DNA of 36,442 nucleotides from JAZQNF01 sp045641505 (GTDB lineage: Bacteria > Bacillota > Clostridia > Lachnospirales > Bianqueaceae), in NCBI GenBank assembly GCA_045641505.1, contig JAZUHB010000003.1:1-36442 (forward strand), given 5' to 3'. This document shows, piece after piece, positions 14,959-23,316 of the stretch; the first letter of the stretch is position 1; every line of letters starts with the position of its first letter. The notes beneath the pieces were generated by a model. That model was not told the DNA's origin and searched no databases. It saw only the letters and a program-made list of their open reading frames with translations. The translations under genes and the position numbers were made by a program.

Positions 14959-15609
14959 TTACGCTTCCTTTTGGTTACCTACGGCCTCTAAGGCGCAGAC
15001 GATGTCTTCCGTTACCTGCTCCACCGAGTTCATGCCGTCGACCGACACGAGCTTCCCGGCGGCACGGTAATGGTCCACCAAAGGAGCGGTTTGATCATGA
15101 TACACCGTCAGCCTCTTCAGAACCGTTTCCGGCTCATCATCAGCTCGGATGATCAGTGATGCGCCACAGCGATCACAAATACCTTCTATCGCCGGTTTCT
15201 TCGTTTCCGTGTGATACGGCTCACCGCAAGAGGGACAGACTCTGCGGCCGGCCATGCGGGCCACGATCTGTTCGTCGACCACCTCGATGTCGACAGCGGC
15301 ATCGAGATCCACGCGCTCGTCCAGGGCAGCCGCCTGGCCGAGGGTGCGGGGGAAGCCGTCCAGGATGTATCCTGCGCGGCAGTCCTCCTGCGCGATCCGG
15401 TCGAGAACAAGATCGACGGTCAGCTCATCCGGAACCAAAAGTCCCTGGTCCATGTACTTTTTCGCTTCAAGACCGAGGGGCGTCAGAGCTTTAAGGTTGG
15501 CCCGGAAAATATCACCGGTGGAGATGTGCGGAATGTGGTAACGGTCAGCCAGTCTGGTGGCTTGCGTACCCTTGCCGGCACCCGGCGCTCCCAACAAAAT
15601 CAGTTTCAT
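14959..15609 (-). CDS. adk: Adenylate kinase, zinc-lid form
   Basis: 216 residues. It makes 2 ADP from ATP and AMP. The P-loop is GAPGAGKGTQ (7-16). The AMP-binding region includes DGFPRT (84-89), and the lid (about 122-160) holds four cysteines (125, 128, 145, 148) that bind structural zinc, a form common in Gram-positive bacteria. It lies between secY and map, as in most Firmicutes spc operons. Confidence 0.98.
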   Translation of the reverse strand: MKLILLGAPGAGKGTQATRLADRYHIPHISTGDIFRANLKALTPLGLEAKKYMDQGLLVPDELTVDLVLDRIAQEDCRAGYILDGFPRTLGQAAALDERVDLDAAVDIEVVDEQIVARMAGRRVCPSCGEPYHTETKKPAIEGICDRCGASLIIRADDEPETVLKRLTVYHDQTAPLVDHYRAAGKLVSVDGMNSVEQVTEDIVCALEAVGNQKEA

Positions 15610-15620
15610 GAAGAAACTCC

Positions 15621-16889
15621 TCAGCGGCTCAGGAAGCCCTTATAACGGCGCATCACCATCTGGCCTTCGATCTGTTTCACGGTCTCGAGCGCCACGCCGA
15701 CGATGATCATCAGGGAAGAACCGGTGATGACCAAGGTGTTCAGCTTGAAGCTGATCTGCAGGATCACGGGCAGGGCAGCGATGATCGCCAGGGCGATGGC
15801 GCCGATGGTGGTCACGTACTTAGCGGATTTCTGCAGGTACTCGGTGGTGGGCTTGCCGGGACGGAAGCCGGGGATGTAGCCGCCATTCTTCTTCAGGTTC
15901 TCCGACATGTCGATCGGATTGAAGGTGATGGAAGCATAGAAGTAAGTGAACAGTACGATCAGCACTACGTACAGGACGGCGCCGAAGGGATGGCTGGTCT
16001 TGAGCCATTCGATCACGGTGCCCCACCAGCCCTTGGGCTCGGAGGTCACGAAAGCCGTGATCAGCTGAGGCATGGACTGAATGGAAGACGCGAAGATGAT
16101 CGGGATGACGCCGGCCATGTTGACGCGGATCGGGATGTAGCTGCTGCTTCCGCCGTAGGTCTTCCGTCCCTGGATACGCTTGGCGTACTGGACGGGGATG
16201 CGGCGCTCGGCCAGCTCGAGGACCGTGACGAACACGATCATGAGGAGCATGACCACCAACACCAGCACGATCACCCAGACCTTCTCGATGGCGAAAAGGT
16301 TCTGCAGGGCGGTGGGGATGTTGGAAAGAATGTTGATCATGATGATCAGGGAAATACCGTTGCCGATACCCTTCTCCGTGATCTGCTCACCGATCCACAT
16401 GACGAACATGGAACCGGCGACGAAGATGATCATGGAAAGGATGATGCCCCACCACTTGCCCAGGGAATCGGAGATGAAACCGTAGGAGCTCATGCTGTAG
16501 GCAATGCCAAAGGACTGGATCAGGGCCAGGCCGATGGTAATGTAGCGGGTGTACTGGTTGATCTTTTTCTGACCGGACTCGCCATCCTTCTGGATCTCCT
16601 CCAGCGCGGGGATAGCCACGCAGAGAAGGCTCATGATAATGGAGGCGTTGATGTAGGGCTGGATGCCCATGGCGAACAGGTTCAGCTGGCTGAACGCGCT
16701 GCCGCTCATGAGGTTGAACAGCTCCATCAGATCGCCGGCGGATCTGAACCAGGAAGTCATGGTCGCGCCATCCACCAGAGGACTGGGGATGAGGCAGCCG
16801 AGACGGACAAGCGCCAACATCATCAGGGTATAGAGGATCCGGTTGCGAAGATCCTTGATCTTCCAGATATCTCTGATTGTGTCGAACAT
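15621..16889 (-). CDS. secY: Protein translocase channel subunit SecY
   Basis: 422 residues with ten predicted membrane helices, the central pore of the Sec translocon for protein export and membrane insertion. The family block GSMFVMWIGEQITEKGIGNG, the plug and pore segment near the N-terminus, and the cytoplasmic loop region RPGKPTTEYL are all present. It begins with ATG at 16889, 32 nt after rplO, and runs into adk after 11 nt. Confidence 0.98.
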   Translation of the reverse strand: MFDTIRDIWKIKDLRNRILYTLMMLALVRLGCLIPSPLVDGATMTSWFRSAGDLMELFNLMSGSAFSQLNLFAMGIQPYINASIIMSLLCVAIPALEEIQKDGESGQKKINQYTRYITIGLALIQSFGIAYSMSSYGFISDSLGKWWGIILSMIIFVAGSMFVMWIGEQITEKGIGNGISLIIMINILSNIPTALQNLFAIEKVWVIVLVLVVMLLMIVFVTVLELAERRIPVQYAKRIQGRKTYGGSSSYIPIRVNMAGVIPIIFASSIQSMPQLITAFVTSEPKGWWGTVIEWLKTSHPFGAVLYVVLIVLFTYFYASITFNPIDMSENLKKNGGYIPGFRPGKPTTEYLQKSAKYVTTIGAIALAIIAALPVILQISFKLNTLVITGSSLMIIVGVALETVKQIEGQMVMRRYKGFLSR

Positions 16890-16921
16890 TGTTTGCCCTC
16901 CTGTTGGATTTGTCCGGAAGC

Positions 16922-17365
16922 TTACTCGGCGGTACCGCCCAGAGCTTCGATCTTCTCCTTGGCCGCAGCGCTGTAGCTGCCGAGCTTGACGTTGAGCTTC
17001 TTCTTCAGCTCGCCATTGCCGAGGACCTTGACGCCATCCTTGGGATTGCTGATGATGCCCTTCTCCAGAAGCGCATCGACCGTGACCTCAGCGCCGTCCT
17101 CGAAGATGTTCAGACGGTCGACGTTGAAGGAAACGATCTCGGTGAAGTTGCGGTGGGTCTTCTTCTTGATACCGCGCTTGGGAAGACGGCGGTACAGAGG
17201 CATCTGGCCGCCCTCGAAGCCGGGACGGGTGCCGCCGCCGGAGCGGGCCTTCTGACCTTTATGACCTCTGCCGGAGGTCTTGCCGTTGCCGGAGCCGTGG
17301 CCACGGCCGACACGGAAAGAACTCTGACGGGAGCCCTCAGCGGGCTTTAACTCAGTTAAGTTCAT
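16922..17365 (-). CDS. rplO: 50S ribosomal protein L15
   Basis: 147 residues, the usual length. It has the glycine- and arginine-rich N-terminal arm (GRGHGSGNGKTSGRGHKGQK) that threads into 23S rRNA, then the compact C-terminal domain with VDALLEKGII and VKVLGNGEL. It lies between rpmD and secY in the spc operon, with an ATG start and a GGAGG site. Confidence 0.98.
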   Translation of the reverse strand: MNLTELKPAEGSRQSSFRVGRGHGSGNGKTSGRGHKGQKARSGGGTRPGFEGGQMPLYRRLPKRGIKKKTHRNFTEIVSFNVDRLNIFEDGAEVTVDALLEKGIISNPKDGVKVLGNGELKKKLNVKLGSYSAAAKEKIEALGGTAE

Positions 17366-17380
17366 TTGGTGTGCCTCCTA

Positions 17381-17566
17381 TTAGCGTTTGATTTCTTCCA
17401 CCTTGAGAAGGTGGGAAACCTTGGTGATCATGCCACGGACGGCGTCGTTATCCGGAAGAGTGACGGTCTGATGCAGCTTGGTAAGACCGAGCGCGACGAC
17501 CGTGGCTCTCTGCTTCGGAAGGGCCGCGATGGGAGACTTGACAAGTTCGATTTTAAGCTTTGCCAT
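17381..17566 (-). CDS. rpmD: 50S ribosomal protein L30
   Basis: 61 residues, a typical short L30 with KIELVKSPIAALPKQRATVVALGL and a histidine-containing VSHLLKVEEI end. It contacts 23S rRNA domain II. It sits 11 nt after rpsE and 15 nt before rplO, the standard place. Confidence 0.97.
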   Translation of the reverse strand: MAKLKIELVKSPIAALPKQRATVVALGLTKLHQTVTLPDNDAVRGMITKVSHLLKVEEIKR

Positions 17567-17577
17567 GTTGCGCCTCC

Positions 17578-18087
17578 TTAACCTAACAGCTCAGCAACGG
17601 ACTTGCCGCGCTTGCGAGCCACTTCTTCGGGAGTCTTCAGGGTGGTCAGGGCTACGAAGGTAGCGCCGACAACGTTGTTCTTGTTGTTGGAACCCAGAGA
17701 CTTGGTGACGATGTTGCGGACACCGGCGAGCTCGAGGACGGCACGGGCAGGGCCGCCGGCGATGATACCGGTACCTTCCTCAGCCTTCTTCAGCAGGACC
17801 TGAGCGCTGCCGAACACGCCGAGATTGTCGTAGTAAATGGAATCAGCATCGTTGCGGGCGATGGTGGTCAGGCTCTTCTTGGCGGCTTCCTCTCCCTTGC
17901 GGATCGCTTCGGGAACTTCCATAGCCTTGCCGAGGCCGTAACCGACATGGCCGTTACGGTCGCCGAGGACGACCAGAGCGGTGAAACGGATGTGCTTGCC
18001 GCCCTTGACAACCTTGGTGACTCGCTTGATGGTGACCACGCGGGACTCTAACTCGCCCAGGGTGCTGGGATCGATCTTGTTGTTCAT
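17578..18087 (-). CDS. rpsE: 30S ribosomal protein S5
   Basis: 169 residues. S5 lies at the mRNA entry site and affects accuracy. The double-stranded-RNA-binding-like N-terminal domain has RVTKVVKGGKHIRFTALVVLGD and GHVGYGLGKAMEVPEAIRK, and the C-terminal domain has GTGIIAGGPARAVLELAGV and KSLGSNNKNNVV. It lies between rplR and rpmD. Confidence 0.98.
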   Translation of the reverse strand: MNNKIDPSTLGELESRVVTIKRVTKVVKGGKHIRFTALVVLGDRNGHVGYGLGKAMEVPEAIRKGEEAAKKSLTTIARNDADSIYYDNLGVFGSAQVLLKKAEEGTGIIAGGPARAVLELAGVRNIVTKSLGSNNKNNVVGATFVALTTLKTPEEVARKRGKSVAELLG

Positions 18088-18103
18088 TGTATGCCTCCGT
18101 TCC

Positions 18104-18472
18104 TTAGAATTTCAGACCGGCTTCGCGGGCAGCGTCCGCAAGAGCCTGGATCTTGCCGTGATACAGGAAACCACCACGGTCGAAAACGACTTCCGTGATG
18201 CCCTTTTCCTGAGCGCGCTTGGCGATCAGCTCGCCAACGGCCTTCGCGGCTTCGGTGTTGGAGGTGCTCTTCAGCTCCGCCTTCACAGCACCTTCGGTGG
18301 TGGAAGCAGCGCAAAGAGTGCGGCCTTCGGTATCATCGATGATCTGCGCATACATGTGAGCATCGCTGCGGAACACGGCAAGGCGGGGACGTTCGGAGGT
18401 TCCGATGATATCCTGGCGCATTCTGGAGTGCTTCTTCACACGATTGATGCTTTTGGATGCTTTCTTAAACAT
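18104..18472 (-). CDS. rplR: 50S ribosomal protein L18
   Basis: 122 residues. L18 binds 5S rRNA together with L5. The basic N-terminus is followed by RPRLAVFRSDAHMYAQIIDD and by the C-terminal GGFLYHGKIQALADAAREAGL segment, both family hallmarks. It lies between rplF and rpsE. Confidence 0.98.
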   Translation of the reverse strand: MFKKASKSINRVKKHSRMRQDIIGTSERPRLAVFRSDAHMYAQIIDDTEGRTLCAASTTEGAVKAELKSTSNTEAAKAVGELIAKRAQEKGITEVVFDRGGFLYHGKIQALADAAREAGLKF

Positions 18473-18492
18473 GGAATCTTCTCTCCTTTGCC

Positions 18493-19029
18493 TTATTTAC
18501 CGGTCTTACCGACCTTGCGGCGGATAACTTCGTCAGCATACTTGATGCCCTTGCCCTTATAAGGCTCAGGACCACGCTGGATGCGGATGTTGGCAGCGTG
18601 CTGGCCGACCGCTTCCTTGTCGATGCCGGCCACGATGACCTTGTTGCCGTCGACGGAAGTCTCGATGCCGGCGGGGTCATCCATCTTGATGGGATGAGAG
18701 TAACCCAGGTTCAGCACCAGAGTCTTGCCTTCCTTGGCAGCGCGGTAACCGACGCCGTTGATCTCCAGGACTTTCTTGTAGCCCTCGGTGACGCCGACGA
18801 CCATGTTGTTGAGCAGGGTGCGGGTCAGGCCGTGAAGGCTCTTGTTTCTCTTAAGGTCATTCGGACGGGACACGAGGATCTGTCCGGCTTCCTTGGTCAG
18901 TTCCATCTCAGGAGCAAGCGTACGCTCCAGCGTGCCCTTGGGACCTTTCACGGTCACGTGGTTGTTGTCGCTGATCGTAACTTCGACGCCTGCAGGAACG
19001 GCAACGGGCAATTTCCCAATTCGAGACAT
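18493..19029 (-). CDS. rplF: 50S ribosomal protein L6
   Basis: 178 residues. L6 sits near the sarcin-ricin loop and factor-binding site. It opens MSRIGKLPVAVPAGVEV and contains GVTEGYKKVLEINGVGYRA and the C-terminal signature GPEPYKGKGIKY. The frame is open for seven more codons, but the ATG at 19029, 8 nt after GGAGG, gives the family N-terminus. It lies between rpsH and rplR. Confidence 0.98.
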   Translation of the reverse strand: MSRIGKLPVAVPAGVEVTISDNNHVTVKGPKGTLERTLAPEMELTKEAGQILVSRPNDLKRNKSLHGLTRTLLNNMVVGVTEGYKKVLEINGVGYRAAKEGKTLVLNLGYSHPIKMDDPAGIETSVDGNKVIVAGIDKEAVGQHAANIRIQRGPEPYKGKGIKYADEVIRRKVGKTGK

Positions 19030-19043
19030 TGTGTTTTCCTCCC

Positions 19044-19445
19044 TTACCAAACGAACGCTACGACTTCGCCGCCAACACCGAGCGCTCTGGCTTCCTTGTC
19101 GGTCACGATGCCCTTGTTCGTAGAAATGATGGCAATGCCGAGACCGCCGAGAACCTTGGGCAGCTCGTCCTTGCTGGCATAAACCCGGAGACCGGGCTTG
19201 GAAATTCTCTTCAGGCCGGTAATGACTTTCTCGTTCTTGTCCTTGCCGTACTTGAGGAAGACGCGGATGGTCATGAAGTTGCCATCGGCGATCATGTCAT
19301 ACTTCTTGATGAAGCCTTCTTTTACGAGGATGTCCGCGATGGCCTGCTTTTCCTTGGAGGCGGGGATATCGACGTAATCATGCTTTGCCACGTTGCCGTT
19401 GCGGATACGGGTAAGCATGTCAGCAATAGGATCGCTCATACTCAT
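19044..19445 (-). CDS. rpsH: 30S ribosomal protein S8
   Basis: 133 residues. S8 binds the central domain of 16S rRNA; in E. coli it also represses the spc operon. Seen here are DPIADMLTRIRNGN at the start and the C-terminal GIAIISTNKGIVTDKEAR. Two in-frame ATGs occur (19445 and 19439); the first is better spaced from AAGGAGG (10 nt). It lies between the S14 gene and rplF. Confidence 0.98.
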   Translation of the reverse strand: MSMSDPIADMLTRIRNGNVAKHDYVDIPASKEKQAIADILVKEGFIKKYDMIADGNFMTIRVFLKYGKDKNEKVITGLKRISKPGLRVYASKDELPKVLGGLGIAIISTNKGIVTDKEARALGVGGEVVAFVW

Positions 19446-19470
19446 TGGAATAAATCCTCCTTATTTCTGC

Positions 19471-19665
19471 TTACCAGCTGGCCTTCTTCACGCCCGGGAT
19501 CTCACCCTTGTAGGCGAGCTCACGGAAGCAAACGCGGCAGATACCATACTTGCGTAACACGGAATGGGGACGTCCGCAAAGCTTGCAGCGGGTGTAGACC
19601 CGGGTGGAGAACTTGGGGTTCTCGGCAAGCCGCTTCTGTCTGATTTTCATAGATGTTTTAGCCAT
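19471..19665 (-). CDS. rpsZ: 30S ribosomal protein S14, zinc type Z
   Basis: 64 residues, the short zinc-binding S14 (often also called rpsN). Cysteines 27, 30, 43 and 46 form the ribbon (RCKLCGR and ICRVCFREL). The family C-terminal GEIPGVKKASW is intact. It carries a few residues more than the usual 61 at the N-terminus. It lies between rplE and rpsH. The zinc form is usual for many Firmicutes spc operons. Confidence 0.98.
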   Translation of the reverse strand: MAKTSMKIRQKRLAENPKFSTRVYTRCKLCGRPHSVLRKYGICRVCFRELAYKGEIPGVKKASW

Positions 19666-19685
19666 TGTTCTCTCCTGTTCTCCGC

Positions 19686-20228
19686 TTATTTCACAAAGGG
19701 CATGCCCATCAGGGTGAGAAGCTCCTTGGCTTCCTCATCCGTCTTAGCGGTGGTAACAAAGATGATGTCCATACCGCGGACCTTGTCGATCTTGTCGTAG
19801 GAAATCTCGGGGAAGATCAGCTGCTCTTTGATGCCGAGGGCGTAGTTGCCGCGGCCGTCGAAAGCGTTGCCGTTGACGCCGCGGAAGTCGCGGACGCGGG
19901 GCAGGGCCAAGCTGATCAGGCGGTCAGCGAAGTCATACATCTTGTCGCCGCGAAGGGTGACCTTGCAGCCGATGTTCATGCCTTCACGGATCTTGAAGTT
20001 CGCGATGGACTTCTTCGCCTTGGTGATGATGGGCTTCTGACCGGAGATGATGGTCAGATCGTTCACGGCACCCTCGAGAGCCTTGGGGTTGTCCTTGGCT
20101 TCGCCGACGCCCATGTTGATGACGATCTTCTCGATCTTGGGCACTTCCATGATGTTCTTGTAGTTGAACTTCTTGATAAGGGCCGGAACAACTTCGTTAT
20201 TGTAGAATTCCTTGAATCTGGTGCTCAT
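19686..20228 (-). CDS. rplE: 50S ribosomal protein L5
   Basis: 180 residues. L5 binds 5S rRNA and contacts the 30S head. It has the MEVPKIEKIVINMGVGEA block, the RGDKMYDFADRLISLALPRV segment and the C-terminal GMDIIFVTTAKTDEEAKELL, all in order. It lies between rplX and rpsZ, with an ATG start. Confidence 0.98.
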   Translation of the reverse strand: MSTRFKEFYNNEVVPALIKKFNYKNIMEVPKIEKIVINMGVGEAKDNPKALEGAVNDLTIISGQKPIITKAKKSIANFKIREGMNIGCKVTLRGDKMYDFADRLISLALPRVRDFRGVNGNAFDGRGNYALGIKEQLIFPEISYDKIDKVRGMDIIFVTTAKTDEEAKELLTLMGMPFVK

Positions 20229-20243
20229 CGTTCTTGCCTCCTA

Positions 20244-20579
20244 TCAGTCGATCACGGCGCCGCCCTGGTTCTTGGCGATCCGGTGAGCGACGGTGATCTT
20301 CTTGCCGTTCTTCTCGATCACTTCGCGCTTGATGCCGATGCGGGTGGGCTTGCCGTTGAACAGATACATAACGTTGGACACGTGGATGGGGTTCTCACGG
20401 TTGACCAGGCCGCCCTGCTGGCCGTTGCCGGCCTTGACGTGCTTGGTCGCCATGTTGGCGCCTTCGACCACGACGCGGGCAGTCTTCGGATCGACCGACA
20501 GGACCTTGCCCTCTTTGCCTTTGTCTTTACCGGTGATCACTCGGACGAGGTCACCCTTCTTGATTTTCATGTTTCCCAT
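20244..20579 (-). CDS. rplX: 50S ribosomal protein L24
   Basis: 111 residues. L24 is a KOW-domain assembly initiator of the 50S. The KOW motif is KGDLVRVITGKDKGKEGKV, followed by VEGANMATKHVK and HVSNVMY. Two in-frame ATGs exist; the first (20579) lies 7 nt after AAGGAGG and is preferred. It lies between rplN and rplE. Confidence 0.97.
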   Translation of the reverse strand: MGNMKIKKGDLVRVITGKDKGKEGKVLSVDPKTARVVVEGANMATKHVKAGNGQQGGLVNRENPIHVSNVMYLFNGKPTRIGIKREVIEKNGKKITVAHRIAKNQGGAVID

Positions 20580-20591
20580 TCTGACGCCTCC

Positions 20592-20960
20592 TTACAGGAC
20601 TTCCGGAGCGAGAGAGAGGATCTTCATGTACTTCTTCTCACGCAGCTCACGGGCAACCGGTCCAAAAATACGGGTACCGCGGGGATTCTGGTCATCCTTG
20701 ATGATGACGGCAGCATTCTCATCGAAGCGGATATAAGAACCGTTCTTACGACGGACGGGATAGGTGGTTCTCACGACCACGGCCTTGACGACGTCGCCCT
20801 TTTTGACAACTCCGCCGGGCGTTGCATCCTTGACGGCGCAGACGACCACGTCGCCGATGGACGCGTACTTACGCTTGGAGCCGCCCATGACGCGAATCAC
20901 CAGGAGCTCGCGCGCACCCGTGTTATCTGCGACCTTAAGCCGACTTTCTTGCTGTAACAT
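20592..20960 (-). CDS. rplN: 50S ribosomal protein L14
   Basis: 122 residues, the exact usual length. It opens MLQQESRLKVADNTGARELL and contains the family signature VVVRTTYPVRRKNGSYIRFD (one residue range, 20 long) and GTRIFGPVARELR. L14 forms a bridge to the 30S. It follows rpsQ by 24 nt. Confidence 0.98.
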   Translation of the reverse strand: MLQQESRLKVADNTGARELLVIRVMGGSKRKYASIGDVVVCAVKDATPGGVVKKGDVVKAVVVRTTYPVRRKNGSYIRFDENAAVIIKDDQNPRGTRIFGPVARELREKKYMKILSLAPEVL

Positions 20961-20984
20961 AGCAGGTACTCTCCTTCCAGATAA

Positions 20985-21239
20985 TTATTTCGCCTTTTCG
21001 AGGATCTCGACGACGCGGTATCTCTTGTCCTTGGACAGGGGACGGGTCTCCATGACCTTGACGCGGTCGCCGACGGAGCACTCGTTGTTTTCGTCATGGG
21101 CTTTCAGCGTGTAGGTCTTCTTCACGATCTTGCTGTAAACAGGATGCTTCACGTTGTTGACCACTTTGACAACGACGGTCTTATCCATCTTGTCGCTGGA
21201 AACGAGACCGATCATGGTTCTTCTCAGATTTCTTTCCAC
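20985..21239 (-). CDS. rpsQ: 30S ribosomal protein S17
   Basis: 84 residues, an OB-fold protein of the 30S body. It has NLRRTMIGLVSSDKMDKTVVV at its start region (shown across the first 23 residues) and GDRVKVMETRPLSKDKRYRV, the S17 signature, near the end. It begins with GTG (21239-21237), 8 nt after AAGGAGG. It lies between rpmC and rplN. Confidence 0.98.
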   Translation of the reverse strand: MERNLRRTMIGLVSSDKMDKTVVVKVVNNVKHPVYSKIVKKTYTLKAHDENNECSVGDRVKVMETRPLSKDKRYRVVEILEKAK

Positions 21240-21261
21240 AGTTCAATCCTCCTTGATCCGT

Positions 21262-21462
21262 TTAGCTCGCCTTCTGAGCAAGCACGGTCTGGATGCGGGC
21301 GATGTTCTTGCGAACCTCGTTGATCCGGGCGGTGTTGTTCAGCTGATTGGTGGCGTTCTGAAAGCGGAGATTAAAAAGCTCTTTCTTGGCAGAAACAAGC
21401 GCGGCCTCAAGCTGCTCGGGAGTCTTATTCTGCAATTCCTTTACGTAATCGGTTTTCTTCAC
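21262..21462 (-). CDS. rpmC: 50S ribosomal protein L29
   Basis: 66 residues, a two-helix protein at the peptide exit region. KELFNLRFQNATNQLNNTAR is the family signature, and VRKNIARIQTVL follows. It begins with GTG (21462-21460) behind a weaker AAGGATGG site. It lies between rplP and rpsQ. Confidence 0.97.
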   Translation of the reverse strand: MKKTDYVKELQNKTPEQLEAALVSAKKELFNLRFQNATNQLNNTARINEVRKNIARIQTVLAQKAS

Positions 21463-21492
21463 TTTATTTCACCATCCTTAGGTCCAGATTGT

Positions 21493-21930
21493 TCAGGCCT
21501 CAGCAGGGGCTTCCGCATCGAGCATTTCCTTGGAAACGATCTTGCACTTGATGGGGAGCTTGTGCATGCCGAGACGAAGGGCCTCGCGAGCATCCTCTTC
21601 GGAGACACCGGAGATTTCGAACATGACGCGGCCGGGCTTCACGACAGAAACCCAATACTCGACGGTTCCTTTACCGGAACCCATACGGGTCTCAGCGGGC
21701 TTGGCAGTAACGGGCTTGTCAGGGAAGACCTTGATCCAAACCTTACCGCCACGCTTGATGTAACGGGTGATGGCAATACGGGCTGCTTCGATCTGACGGG
21801 CGGTGACCCAGGCGGGCTCCATCGCGACCAGACCGTATTCGCCGTAATTGATGGTGTTACCGCGGAGGGCCTTGCCGGCCATCGTGCCGCGGAACTGCTT
21901 ACGACGCTTAACTCTCTTAGGCATTAACAT
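21493..21930 (-). CDS. rplP: 50S ribosomal protein L16
   Basis: 145 residues. L16 helps position A-site tRNA. Present are MPKRVKRRKQFRGTMAGKA, GYGL-like EYGLVAMEPAWVTARQIEA, and the arginine-bearing MGSGKGTVEYWVSVVKPGR loop. The ATG at 21930 adds two residues before the usual MPKR start and has the better-spaced GGGAG site. It lies between rpsC and rpmC. Confidence 0.97.
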   Translation of the reverse strand: MLMPKRVKRRKQFRGTMAGKALRGNTINYGEYGLVAMEPAWVTARQIEAARIAITRYIKRGGKVWIKVFPDKPVTAKPAETRMGSGKGTVEYWVSVVKPGRVMFEISGVSEEDAREALRLGMHKLPIKCKIVSKEMLDAEAPAEA

Positions 21931-21948
21931 GGTTGTAGTCTCCCTTCC

Positions 21949-22593
21949 TTATTTATTCTCTTTCACGGGAAGGACTTCGCCCTGGTTGATCCAGACCTTG
22001 ACACCCAGCTTGCCGTAAGCGGTATCCGCTTCAGCGAAGCCGTAGTCGATGTCGCAGCGCAGGGTCTGCAGAGGAAGGTTACCTTCGATATAGGACTCGC
22101 TGCGAGCGATCTCGGCGCCGCCTACACGGCCGGAGACCTTCGTCTTGATTCCCTTGGCGCCGGCCTTCAGAGCAGAGCTCATGGCCTTCTTCATGGCGCG
22201 ACGGAAGGAACCGCGGTTCTCGAGCTGCTCGGCGATGTTCTCGGCGACGAGCTGAGCGTCCTTCTCAGGTCTTTTGACTTCCAGGATGTTGAGGGAAACC
22301 TTGCTGTCGGTGACGGTCTTCAGACCGGCCTTCAGCGTCTCGATACCGGCGCCGCCCTGGCCGATGACCATACCGGGCTTGGCAGCGTAGATCGTGATCT
22401 TCACACGGCCGGAACCGCGCTCGAGTTCGATCTTGGCAATGCCGGCTTTGTAAAGCTTCTCTTTGATATAGTTACGGATCTTCTGATCCTCGACCAGGAG
22501 GTCGCCGAACTGATTCGCATCGGCATACCACTTGGAGCCCCAGTCTTTGATGACGCCGACTCTAAGTCCAAACGGATTAACTTTCTGACCCAT
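21949..22593 (-). CDS. rpsC: 30S ribosomal protein S3
   Basis: 214 residues. S3 lies at the mRNA entry channel. The KH domain has its GxxG loop as GQGG (78-81) in KPGMVIGQGGAGIE. The N-terminal MGQKVNPFGLRVGVIKDW and C-terminal YGKLGVKVWINQGEVLP blocks are classical. It lies between rplV and rplP. Confidence 0.98.
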   Translation of the reverse strand: MGQKVNPFGLRVGVIKDWGSKWYADANQFGDLLVEDQKIRNYIKEKLYKAGIAKIELERGSGRVKITIYAAKPGMVIGQGGAGIETLKAGLKTVTDSKVSLNILEVKRPEKDAQLVAENIAEQLENRGSFRRAMKKAMSSALKAGAKGIKTKVSGRVGGAEIARSESYIEGNLPLQTLRCDIDYGFAEADTAYGKLGVKVWINQGEVLPVKENK

Positions 22594-22604
22594 GAGTCTC
22601 CTCC

Positions 22605-23006
22605 TTATCTCTCGTTAAGAATGATCGTGATATGGGAAGTCTTCTTGAGGATGCGGTCCGCGCGGCCCTGAGAACGGGGACGGATACGCTTCAAGGTAGA
22701 ACCCTGGTTAGCAAAGGCCTCCTGCACGTAGAGCTTGGAGAGGTCGATGTCCATGTCGCGCTCGGTGGCGGCGTATTTGGCGTTGGCAACCGCGGAGTCG
22801 AGAACCTTCTCGATGATGCGGGCACCCTCACGGGGAGTGTTGGCCAGAATAGCGGAAGCGAGCTCAACGTCTTTATCTTTGATCAGATCCAGAACGATCT
22901 TAGCCTTCAGAGGAGCGATGCGGGCGGAGCTGACCTTCGCGCGGGGGCGGAGATCCTTGACAGCGTTGCGCTCTCTCTTGATCTGGCTTCTATGTCCTTT
23001 AGCCAT
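22605..23006 (-). CDS. rplV: 50S ribosomal protein L22
   Basis: 133 residues, about 20 longer than the commonest form because of a basic N-terminal extension (MAKGHRSQIKRERNAVKDL). The core is normal: ARAKVSSARIAPLKA-type helix, LANTPREGARIIEKVLDSAVANA, and the long beta-hairpin RIRPRSQGRADRILKKTSHI that lines the exit tunnel. It lies between rpsS and rpsC. Confidence 0.97.
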   Translation of the reverse strand: MAKGHRSQIKRERNAVKDLRPRAKVSSARIAPLKAKIVLDLIKDKDVELASAILANTPREGARIIEKVLDSAVANAKYAATERDMDIDLSKLYVQEAFANQGSTLKRIRPRSQGRADRILKKTSHITIILNER

Positions 23007-23020
23007 TGAATGATTCCTCC

Positions 23021-23302
23021 TTATCGAACTTTACCCTTTTTCTCGTCTTTGCTGTGGCCGCGGTAGGTGCGGGTCAGAACGAACTCACCCAGCTTGTGAC
23101 CGACCATGTCCTCGGTGATGTACACCGGAACGTGCTTACGGCCGTCATGCACCGCGAAGGTGTGACCGACGAAAGAGGGGAAAATGGTGGAACGGCGGGA
23201 CCAGGTCTTGATGACCTGCTTGTCGCCGGACGCGTTCATCGCATCGACTTTCTTCAACAGGTATTCGTCCGCGAAGGGACCCTTCTTCAAAGAACGTGCC
23301 AT
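23021..23302 (-). CDS. rpsS: 30S ribosomal protein S19
   Basis: 93 residues. MARSLKKGPFADEYLLKKV opens it, and TWSRRSTIFPSFVGHTFAVH and GHKLGEFVLTRTYRGH are the family signatures. S19 pairs with S13 in the 30S head. It lies 14 nt after rplB and 14 nt before rplV. Confidence 0.98.
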   Translation of the reverse strand: MARSLKKGPFADEYLLKKVDAMNASGDKQVIKTWSRRSTIFPSFVGHTFAVHDGRKHVPVYITEDMVGHKLGEFVLTRTYRGHSKDEKKGKVR

Positions 23303-23316
23303 TGTGAATTCCCTCC